A DNA stretch of 8,469 nt from Firmicutes bacterium UBA1426. Lineage in GTDB: Bacteria > Bacillota > Clostridia > Peptostreptococcales > Anaerovoracaceae. Under the pieces are notes generated by a model that had not been told where the DNA came from, ran no database searches, and saw nothing but the letters and a program-made list of their open reading frames with translations. A program made the translations under genes and the position numbers. This document shows, piece after piece, positions 1 to 5,423 of this stretch (position 1 is its first letter; every line of letters begins with the position of its first letter). Where the stretch lies: assembly GCA_002329675.1 (NCBI GenBank), contig DCUA01000088.1, forward strand, positions 14,311-22,779, in the 5' to 3' direction.

Positions 1-888
1 TCAACGGGTGCAGATCTTACTGTCCTGGAGGAATCTAATGAATTTTTAAAGCGGCTGGAAGAAGGCAAAGCGGACATGCCACTTTTCACATCCTGCTGCC
101 CTGCATGGGTACAGTATTGCGAAAAAAACCACCCGGAACTGCTGAAAAATGTATCAACCTGCCGCTCTCCAATGGAAATGTTCGCCTCGGTCATTCACGA
201 GGAGCATAAGACTTCGGCGAGAAAGCATTACCACGTTGCTGTTATGCCTTGTACTGCCAAGAAATTTGAGGCCACCCGGGAGGAATATGTGCTTGATGGC
301 AAAAACCCCGTTGATGCCGTCATTACGACCCAGGAACTTATTCAGATGATCAAAGAATCCGGGATCATTTTTTCAGAAATTGAGCCGGAGGCTGTGGATA
401 TGCCCTTTGGAGCCTCAACGGGAGCAGGGGTGATCTTCGGAGTTACGGGAGGTGTAACGGAAGCGGTTTTACGACGGGTCTCGTCGGACAAGTCCAAAAC
501 TGCTCTGGCAGCAATCTCCTATCATGGCGTCCGCGGAATGGAAGGAATCAAGGAGGCAGTCATCCCTTACGGAGACCGCCAACTGAAAATAGCGATCGTA
601 AGCGGCCTTGGGAACGCAAGCGCTCTCATTGAAAAGATCAAGTCGGGTGTCCACTACGATTTTGTCGAAGTTATGGCGTGTCCCGGCGGATGCATAAACG
701 GCGCAGGCCAGCCCTTCGTAGCACCGGACGGGAAAGTGCAACGGGGCGACGGACTCTATGCCGCCGACAAAATGTGCAGCACCAAGAGAAGCGAAGAAAA
801 TATGCTCGTTATGGAAATGTATAACGGTGTGCTGAAAAACCGTGTGCACGAGCTGCTGCATACCGACTATGCAAGGAGAGGTGAATAA
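1..888 (+). CDS. [FeFe] hydrogenase, catalytic H-cluster domain (5' end missing)
   Basis: This is the C-terminal 295 residues of an iron-only hydrogenase, which reversibly reduces protons to H2 in the cytoplasm. The frame is open from base 1, so the N-terminal ferredoxin-like domains lie outside the window; the first visible residues (STGADLTVLEE) match the start of the H-domain. All three H-cluster signatures are present: L1 TSCCPAW (residues 30-36 of the visible part), L2 MPCTAKKFEA, and L3 MACPGGCINGAGQP. Together they supply the four cysteines that bind the cluster, and the extra L1 cysteine is the one used for proton transfer in the family. The C-terminal small-subunit-like tail (GLYAAD, then HELLHTDY near the end) is fused, as in monomeric or multimeric group A enzymes. 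The intact signatures argue for a catalytic enzyme rather than a sensory or HydS-like relative. The next gene starts one base after this stop, so the two are co-transcribed. Subgroup and electron partner cannot be decided without the N-terminus. Confidence 0.95.
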   Translation, partial: STGADLTVLEESNEFLKRLEEGKADMPLFTSCCPAWVQYCEKNHPELLKNVSTCRSPMEMFASVIHEEHKTSARKHYHVAVMPCTAKKFEATREEYVLDGKNPVDAVITTQELIQMIKESGIIFSEIEPEAVDMPFGASTGAGVIFGVTGGVTEAVLRRVSSDKSKTALAAISYHGVRGMEGIKEAVIPYGDRQLKIAIVSGLGNASALIEKIKSGVHYDFVEVMACPGGCINGAGQPFVAPDGKVQRGDGLYAADKMCSTKRSEENMLVMEMYNGVLKNRVHELLHTDYARRGE

Positions 889-889
889 T

Positions 890-1126
890 ATGACAGAAAT
901 CAGAGTCTGTATCGGTACATCCTGCCACCTGAAGGGATCTTATAATGTTCTGCAAACTTTTCAGCAGCTTATTGAGGAACATCGTATGCACGGCAAGGTA
1001 GATCTAAGAGCCAGCTTCTGTATGAAAAACTGCAATCAGCCGGGCGTGACAGTGAGTCTTAATGGAGAGAAGTACAATATTACAGCGGAGAAGGCTTACG
1101 CCTTTTTCAAAGAAAACCTATTATAA
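890..1126 (+). CDS. Small thioredoxin-like [2Fe-2S] ferredoxin (NuoE-like)
   Basis: A 78-residue protein with C7-x4-C12 and C44-x3-C48, the cysteine pattern of thioredoxin-fold [2Fe-2S] proteins related to NuoE/HydC-type subunits. It lacks the N-terminal helical extension of full NuoE (about 150 residues), so it is the cluster domain alone. The start at 890 is preferred over an in-frame upstream ATG at 842 because AAGGAG at 873-878 sits 11 bases before it and because the cysteine domain begins immediately; the 842 start would overlap the hydrogenase coding region for no visible reason. It follows the hydrogenase stop by one base, so translational coupling is likely. Inferred role: one-electron relay between the hydrogenase and another donor or acceptor such as an NAD(P)H-oxidising subunit encoded elsewhere. 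Its last codons (CTA TTA TAA) run into hairpin repeat copy 1. Confidence 0.85.
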   Translation: MTEIRVCIGTSCHLKGSYNVLQTFQQLIEEHRMHGKVDLRASFCMKNCNQPGVTVSLNGEKYNITAEKAYAFFKENLL

Positions 1127-1230
1127 CAACCACAGACCAGCCACGGGGACAGACCCCGTGGCTGCTTTTGAACCCAGGGGGACAGACCCCGTGGTTGCTT
1201 TTGCCCCCACAGGGACAGACCCTTTGGGTG
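1124..1230 (+). repeat. Hairpin repeat cluster, copy 1
   Basis: Three hairpins in tandem, each with the loop ACAGA. Hairpin 1 (1139-1163) has a perfect 10-bp stem AGCCACGGGG/CCCCGTGGCT. Hairpin 2 (1174-1194) and hairpin 3 (1206-1228) have one internal mismatch each. Short T-tracts (GCTTTTG) separate them. The block begins at the stop codon of the [2Fe-2S] gene and is nearly identical, in inverted orientation, to 3716-3838. The form fits a REP-like mobile or extragenic palindrome family; hairpin 1 followed by GCTTTTG could also act as a transcription terminator for the hydrogenase operon. Whether further copies exist in the genome cannot be seen here. Confidence 0.9.
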
Positions 1231-1238
1231 TCTGGCTC

Positions 1239-1267
1239 TTGAATCACCTGAGGAAAAGAGATATACT
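1239..1267 (+). promoter_or_regulatory. Sigma-A-type promoter for selD
   Basis: TTGAAT at 1239-1244 (four of six consensus positions), a 17-base spacer, and TATACT at 1262-1267 (five of six). The predicted transcript would start near 1274 and give a leader of about 29 bases containing the selD ribosome binding site AAGGAGG at 1287-1293. It lies just downstream of hairpin repeat copy 1, so selD appears to be transcribed independently of the hydrogenase operon. Confidence 0.65.
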
Positions 1268-1302
1268 TAAAAAAATATTGCTTTGGAAGGAGGGGTGGAA
1301 TC

Positions 1303-2343
1303 ATGAGTGAGAAAGAATTCAAGCTGACCGAGCTGACTCAGAACGCTGGTTGAGCGGCAAAGATCGGGCCTGATGCCCTGGCACAAGTTTTGTGTCACTT
1401 GCCGAAGTTTCATGATCCGAACTTACTTGTTGGCTTTGAAAGCAGCGATGATGCGGCGGTCTACCGAATTGATGACAATACTGCCCTTATCCAGACTGTT
1501 GATTTGTTCCCTCCTATGGTGGATGATCCCTACCATTTCGGGCAAATAGCCGCAGCCAATGCACTGAGCGACGTTTACGCTATGGGTGGAACGCCCAGGC
1601 TTGCTATGAACATTCTCTGCTACCCGGAAGACCTGCCCGGGGAAATCGTCCGGGATATTATGGAGGGCGGTTATGAAAAAGTGATGGAGGCAGGAGCCGT
1701 CATTGCCGGAGGCCATAGTCTGAAAGATCATGAACCGAAATATGGTCTCTGCGTTACCGGTTTCGCGAAACCGGAAGAGATCCTCACTAACAGCAATGCA
1801 AAGCCTGGAGATTTCCTGATCCTGACAAAACCTTTAGGTACAGGCATTCTGACCACTGCTGCAAAAGCAGGCCTTGTTGGTGAAGGAACAGTGGCAGCCA
1901 TTGTGGAGTCGATGGTAATGCTTAACAAGAGAGCATGCGAAATTATGAAGAACCACCCTGTCCACAGCTGTACGGACGTGACAGGGTTCGGCCTTCTGGG
2001 ACATGCTTATGAGATGGGCGCCGGCAGCGGCGTCACCATCCAGCTTGACGCCGCCGCCATGCCCCTGCTCCCCGAGGCCAGGGACATGGCCAGGATGGGA
2101 ATCATCCCTGCCGGCGCCTACGCCAACAGAGCCTATCTGGAGGCAAAGCTCAAGATCGAACCGACTGTCCCCTTAGATTTGTTGGACATCATGTTCGATC
2201 CCCAGACCTCCGGCGGCCTTCTCATTGCAGTCCCCGAAGACCAGGCAGCCGGGCTGCTTGCGGATTTGCAGAGCGAGATTCCCGCAGCCACTATCATAGG
2301 CTGGGTGACCCCGGCCGAAAGCCACACCATATATATCAAATGA
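1303..2343 (+). CDS. selD: Selenide, water dikinase (selenophosphate synthetase), selenocysteine-containing
   Basis: Makes selenophosphate from selenide and ATP, the selenium donor for Sec-tRNA synthesis and other selenium uses. The gene reads ATG at 1303, behind AAGGAGG at 1287-1293, and runs in frame to TGA at 2341 with one internal TGA at 1351-1353. Read as Sec, the product is 346 residues, normal for SelD, and the region around it reads NAG-U-AAKIGP. U17 and K20 coincide with the catalytic Cys17 and Lys20 of E. coli SelD as I remember them. Other family marks: SSDDAAVY (about residues 47-54) for metal/ATP binding, AMGGTPRLAMNI, the GGHS motif followed by EPKYGL, and a C-terminal DPQTSGGLL motif. 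An annotation that treats TGA as stop would start at TTG 1390 and lose the active site. An alternative would be a pseudogene with a nonsense mutation, but the exact position at the catalytic residue and intact remainder make Sec much more likely. Convergent with the desulfurase-like gene. Confidence 0.95.
1354..1404 (+). promoter_or_regulatory. Candidate bacterial SECIS element of selD
   Basis: Immediately after the UGA lies a foldable segment. The apical stem pairs 1379-1386 (TGGCACAA) with 1390-1397 (TTGTGTCA), eight pairs including one G-U, with a three-base loop GTT at 1387-1389. An outer stem pairs CGGCAA 1355-1360 with TTGCCG 1399-1404. The loop begins with G and lies 33 bases beyond the UGA; both agree with the usual bacterial rule of a G early in the apical loop at about 16-37 bases. 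A competing small hairpin GGGC/GCCC at 1366-1378 sits inside. Recognition by SelB is inferred, not shown. Confidence 0.6.
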
Positions 2344-2348
2344 ACTCA

Positions 2349-2373
2349 GGGGGAGTGCTATAAGCACTCCCCC
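2349..2373 (+). terminator. Terminator-like hairpin after selD
   Basis: A perfect 10-bp stem GGGGGAGTGC (2349-2358) and GCACTCCCCC (2364-2373) with loop TATAA, beginning five bases after the selD stop. It is followed by ACTTTTG, a short T-tract, so it may be a modest intrinsic terminator for selD. On the other strand no T-tract follows, so it is less convincing for the convergent gene. The rest of 2374-2481 holds no gene; it contains a small AT-rich dyad CAAATT-TG-AATTTG at 2430-2443 of unknown use. Confidence 0.7.
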
Positions 2374-2481
2374 ACTTTTGACACCAAATATAAGTTAAGA
2401 ACATTATTATGCTCCAGATTGAAGGCCATCAAATTTGAATTTGTAAACGTTCCAACTACAAAGATAGACCTGACTCAACAC

Positions 2482-3633
2482 TCAATCACTCAGGATCCGC
2501 TCGATAGCATCCACCGCATACGCCACCTCTTCCTCCGTGTTCCGATGGCCGAAGGCAAACCGCACCGTTCCCTGAGGGAAGGTCTTCAGAGTTTTATGGG
2601 CCAGAGGAGCACAGTGCATACCGCAGCGGGTCATGATCCCGAACTCATTGTCAAGGCGAAAGGCTACTTCTGCGTTATCTTTATCCGTAAAATCCAAAGA
2701 TACGATGGGGCAGCGCTCTTCCCCCGCTCCCGGCCCCACCACTCGAACAGAGGAGCGGCTTATAAAAGCTTCCATAAACAATCTTGTCAGCTTCAATTCT
2801 TCCGCCCGGATATTGTCAACACCCTTTTCTATCACGTAATCCAAAGCGGCGGACAACCCCAATATCCCGGGGAGGTTCATGGTCCCTGGCTCCAGCTTGT
2901 CCGGCATAAAGTCCGGCATGACAATGGAATCCGAACGGCTACCGGTCCCACCATCAATGATCGGTGAAATTGCCTGCGCCAATTTATCATCTAACAGCAG
3001 ACCTCCGATTCCCTGGGGGCCCAGCAATCCCTTATGCCCCGTAAAAGCAAGTCCGTTGATATTCATCTCTTTCATATGTATTGGGAATACCCCTGCTGTC
3101 TGCGCTGCATCTACAATAAAGAAAACACCCCGCTCCTTGCAGAGTTTACCCACTTCTGCCACAGGCATCAAAGAGCCGCAGACATTGGAGCCGTGAAGCA
3201 TTACTACAGCCTTCGTATCAGCGGTGATCTGCCTCTTAAAATCCTCAAGATCCAGGCAACCCTTCTCATCACATCGGGCGATTGCCAGGTCTACCCCACG
3301 CAATCTGGCTGTTTCTGCAGGCCTGGCTACCGCATTGTGTTCCATCGAGGTGATGATCAGCCGGTCACCGGCGCGGAGCAACCCATGAATGATATAATTC
3401 AGGCTGAATGTTACATTTGGTGTAAATACTACATTGCTTTCACGGTTAAAACCAAAAAAATCCCGCAGCTTCTCACGGGTCTCTAATATTTTCTCCGAAA
3501 GTGAATACGAGGAACGATAACCACCCCGGTTCACATTACAGCCGATGTTTTCAATAAATTCAACCATGGCTCGCCCGACTCCCGGGGCTTTGGGAAACGA
3601 AGTGCTGCCATTGTCCAAATAAACATTCCGCAT
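2482..3633 (-). CDS. Cysteine desulfurase-like class V aminotransferase
   Basis: A 383-residue PLP enzyme of the NifS/SufS (class V aminotransferase) family; such enzymes take sulfur from cysteine, or selenium from selenocysteine, as an enzyme persulfide or perselenide. Visible marks: N-terminal YLDNGSTSFPK; H99 in MEHN, expected to stack on PLP; D175 and Q178 in VDAAQTAG; the PLP lysine K201 in FTGHKG; and C341 in RCGMHCAP, in the place of the SufS-type catalytic cysteine. C337 is a second cysteine four residues earlier. The overall type matches the EF2568-like group (TIGR01977, from memory), often found beside selD. The start at 3633 has AAAGGAG about nine bases upstream. It is convergent with selD and downstream of the asparagine-synthetase-like gene, from which hairpin repeat copy 2 separates it. 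A very weak TTGTAA/TACCAT promoter (3656-3684) is possible but would leave almost no leader. Role in selenium supply is inferred from the neighbour; general Fe-S sulfur supply is the alternative. Confidence 0.88.
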   Translation of the reverse strand: MRNVYLDNGSTSFPKAPGVGRAMVEFIENIGCNVNRGGYRSSYSLSEKILETREKLRDFFGFNRESNVVFTPNVTFSLNYIIHGLLRAGDRLIITSMEHNAVARPAETARLRGVDLAIARCDEKGCLDLEDFKRQITADTKAVVMLHGSNVCGSLMPVAEVGKLCKERGVFFIVDAAQTAGVFPIHMKEMNINGLAFTGHKGLLGPQGIGGLLLDDKLAQAISPIIDGGTGSRSDSIVMPDFMPDKLEPGTMNLPGILGLSAALDYVIEKGVDNIRAEELKLTRLFMEAFISRSSVRVVGPGAGEERCPIVSLDFTDKDNAEVAFRLDNEFGIMTRCGMHCAPLAHKTLKTFPQGTVRFAFGHRNTEEEVAYAVDAIERILSD

Positions 3634-3715
3634 CTTGTCAATCTCCTTTACAGCAATGGTAGCAGATTAATTAAGGAATTACAAACTGTATTGTGTACAT
3701 ATAAAGGCAAAAAGT

Positions 3716-3838
3716 AGCCACAGGGTCTGTCCCTGTGGGGGCAAAAGCAACCACAGGGTCTGTCCCCCTGGGTTCGTCCCCCTGGGTTCAAAAGCAGCCA
3801 CGGGCTCTGTCCCCGTGGCTGGTCCGTGGTTGGTTATA
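3716..3838 (-). repeat. Hairpin repeat cluster, copy 2 (inverted relative to copy 1)
   Basis: On the minus strand this reads as the same three-hairpin block as copy 1, starting at the stop codon of the asparagine-synthetase-like gene. By eye, about 105 aligned bases differ at only a handful of positions. Stems: 3796-3820 (10 bp with one inner mismatch), a middle imperfect one at 3751-3771, and a perfect CCACAGGG/CCCTGTGG pair at 3718-3738. It differs from copy 1 by an exact 14-base tandem duplication at 3762-3789. It may terminate or attenuate transcription coming from the minus-strand operon. The remaining bases 3639-3715 are AT-rich and hold the ribosome binding site of the desulfurase gene and nothing else I can support. 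Confidence 0.9.
3762..3789. repeat. 14-base exact tandem duplication
   Basis: The unit GTCCCCCTGGGTTC occurs twice in direct succession (3762-3775 and 3776-3789), whereas copy 1 of the hairpin cluster has it once. It looks like a replication slippage event inside the repeat. Confidence 0.9.
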
Positions 3839-5363
3839 GGCTTCTGCTGAAACTCACCGTTTCCTCCGCCGCCTTCTGCGGATAGAATTCATGGAATATT
3901 CTATAGTAAAAGAGATCCTCTTTGCTCTTCAGCCGATGACCCACAGTCGTCTCCCTATGCCTTGCAAATTCCTCGTCCGAAATTCTCTCCTCGGCTGCGC
4001 GCCTCATTAGGTCAGAGGATCCTGCCCCGATGCTGAACTTCTTTTTCTTTCTTCCCGTGATTTCCCGTGGCAACATGTGGCTGAACGCCTTTCTCAATAC
4101 CCATTTTTCTTCCCCGGCAGGGCCATACATCATGGAGTCTGGAATCCGAAGGGCAAACTGTATCAAGTCCAGATCCAAAAATGGAACCCTCGCCTCCATT
4201 CCAAAAGCTGCAGCCATCCGGTCTCCCCTCTGCAAGCCGGTACTGTGCAGTGTTTCCAGCAAATGAAAGGCTTCCGACTCCCGCTCTTCCTCCGACAGGG
4301 ATTTCATGTAAGGATAGCCACAGAAAAGCTCATCTGCTCCCTCCCCGGAAAAAACCACCTTATCCGGCTCAGCCGCCATCCTGGCAAGAAAATAATTGGG
4401 CACCGAACTCCGCACAAGGGCTGCATCGTAAGACTCCAGATGATAAATGACCGTTGGCAACACCTCCAGCATTTCTTCCAGAGTGTAAATATACTCATGA
4501 TGCTTTGTTCCCAGATGTTTGGCGCACAACCTGGCATGGAGAAGGTCTTCGCTCCCCTCCATACCCACAGCAAAAGAATCTACCCCTTCCCATTCCCGGG
4601 CTGTCAATGCCGCAATAATACTGCTGTCCAACCCTCCGCTGAGATAGACGCCAAAGGGACGGCTACGATCGATCCTCTTCCGGACCGCGTTTGTGAGCAG
4701 TTTCTGTATTCCTGATTTGGCATCATTGAAGGTTGTTATTGGTTCCTGAGCAGAGAAGCTATGAAACCGGACAAACCGATCCTCGACCTGGGCCTGATCA
4801 CCTGCCTGATAATAACTACCGATGGGAAACTCCTGAAAATCCGGAGCTATTTCCGAAAGAGCTTTGAACTCTGAGGCGACACAGACCTTCTCATCGTCCT
4901 CGCTGATATAGAGGGGTTTGACGCCCAGAGGATCCCGGGCAATAAATATGCGGTTGGCTTCCCCATTTACATCTTTTCCTGCATCTTCAACCACATTTAT
5001 TTCGTGTTTGGTTGGGTATACAACAAAAGCGTAGGCACCCTCAAGACTATGTACGCATTTCTCCCCTACCTCTTCATATAGATGAAGCACTGCTTCTCCA
5101 TCCAGGTCTGAGGAGAAATGATGTTTCCGTTTTAACTTTTTCCGAATCTCTGATGTGTTCCAAAGCCGTCCGCTGAATAAGATCCGCATGGAATCGTTTT
5201 CGTTGGAAATTGGTTTTATCGGCTTCCGATGCTGAATGTTGTCACGCATTCGGCTCAATTCAATTTTAATCTGTCTGCTGTAACGTTTACTGATATCCAG
5301 CTGGCCCCGATTTCTTCGGATCAACCCTTCATTTAACTGATAAATTTGTGCAATTCCTCCCAT
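3834..5363 (-). CDS. Asparagine synthetase-like protein lacking the glutaminase nucleophile
   Basis: A 509-residue AsnB-type protein: a degenerate N-terminal glutamine amidotransferase region (about 1-200) and an intact synthetase domain (about 215-490). The synthetase domain shows the pyrophosphatase loop SGGLDSS (242-248), ESYDAALVR (310-318), FSGEGADELF (338-347), GMEARVPFLD (388-397) and a lysine-rich RKKKKFS (438-444), so ATP-dependent acyl-adenylation and amide formation are expected. The N-terminus reads MGGIA where functional enzymes have MCGI, so the Cys nucleophile is Gly2; the usual RGPD, HRRL and NGEIYN motifs are also missing or unrecognisable. Glutamine use is therefore unlikely; free ammonia or another amine is the probable nucleophile. 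The start is secure: AAGGAGGT at 5371-5378. Relatives lacking this Cys include beta-lactam synthetase, carbapenam synthetase and lasso cyclases; retention of the SGEG glutamate (E341) is more AsnB-like. It lies 59 bases after the B12 gene in the same direction. Confidence 0.88.
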   Translation of the reverse strand: MGGIAQIYQLNEGLIRRNRGQLDISKRYSRQIKIELSRMRDNIQHRKPIKPISNENDSMRILFSGRLWNTSEIRKKLKRKHHFSSDLDGEAVLHLYEEVGEKCVHSLEGAYAFVVYPTKHEINVVEDAGKDVNGEANRIFIARDPLGVKPLYISEDDEKVCVASEFKALSEIAPDFQEFPIGSYYQAGDQAQVEDRFVRFHSFSAQEPITTFNDAKSGIQKLLTNAVRKRIDRSRPFGVYLSGGLDSSIIAALTAREWEGVDSFAVGMEGSEDLLHARLCAKHLGTKHHEYIYTLEEMLEVLPTVIYHLESYDAALVRSSVPNYFLARMAAEPDKVVFSGEGADELFCGYPYMKSLSEEERESEAFHLLETLHSTGLQRGDRMAAAFGMEARVPFLDLDLIQFALRIPDSMMYGPAGEEKWVLRKAFSHMLPREITGRKKKKFSIGAGSSDLMRRAAEERISDEEFARHRETTVGHRLKSKEDLFYYRIFHEFYPQKAAEETVSFSRSL

Positions 5364-5384
5364 AAAATGTACCTCCTTAAAACA

Positions 5385-5423
5385 TTAAGGGACATCGCCG
5401 GGTGCCTTTGCAATTCCTGGCAT
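5385..5423 (-). other. 12-codon micro-ORF echoing the AsnB-like start
   Basis: Between the B12 gene and the AsnB-like gene, an ATG at 5423-5421 overlaps the upstream stop (TAATG) and reads MPGIAKAPGDVP before its own TAATG, followed by ATG TTT TAA and then the true ribosome binding site. Its first 17 bases match the first 17 of the AsnB-like gene at 14 positions. It may be a remnant of a tandem duplication or a coupling device; it has no good ribosome binding site and may not be a gene. Confidence 0.3.

Noticed and set aside
842..889. Upstream ATG extension of the [2Fe-2S] protein
   Set aside because: It would lie inside the hydrogenase coding end, lacks a ribosome binding site, and adds residues the fold does not need.
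1124..1230. CRISPR array
   Set aside because: The units are palindromic hairpins of differing sequence separated by about 10 bases, without regular repeat/spacer lengths.
1390..2343. Shorter selD starting at TTG 1390
   Set aside because: It loses the catalytic residue and Lys20 and has no ribosome binding site; the in-frame ATG at 1303 with AAGGAGG and a Sec UGA explains the gene fully.
2349..2373. Bidirectional terminator shared by selD and the desulfurase-like gene
   Set aside because: The hairpin is perfect but on the minus strand it is more than 100 bases beyond the stop and has no T-tract after it.
2419..2967. Plus-strand open frames opposite the minus-strand genes (for example 2419-2967, 4077-4715, 5819-6262, 7575-8036)
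   Set aside because: They are antisense shadows of strongly recognisable genes, with no ribosome binding sites or recognisable domains.
3656..3684. Promoter TTGTAA-17-TACCAT for the desulfurase-like gene
   Set aside because: Only four of six positions match in each box and the start would fall on the ribosome binding site.
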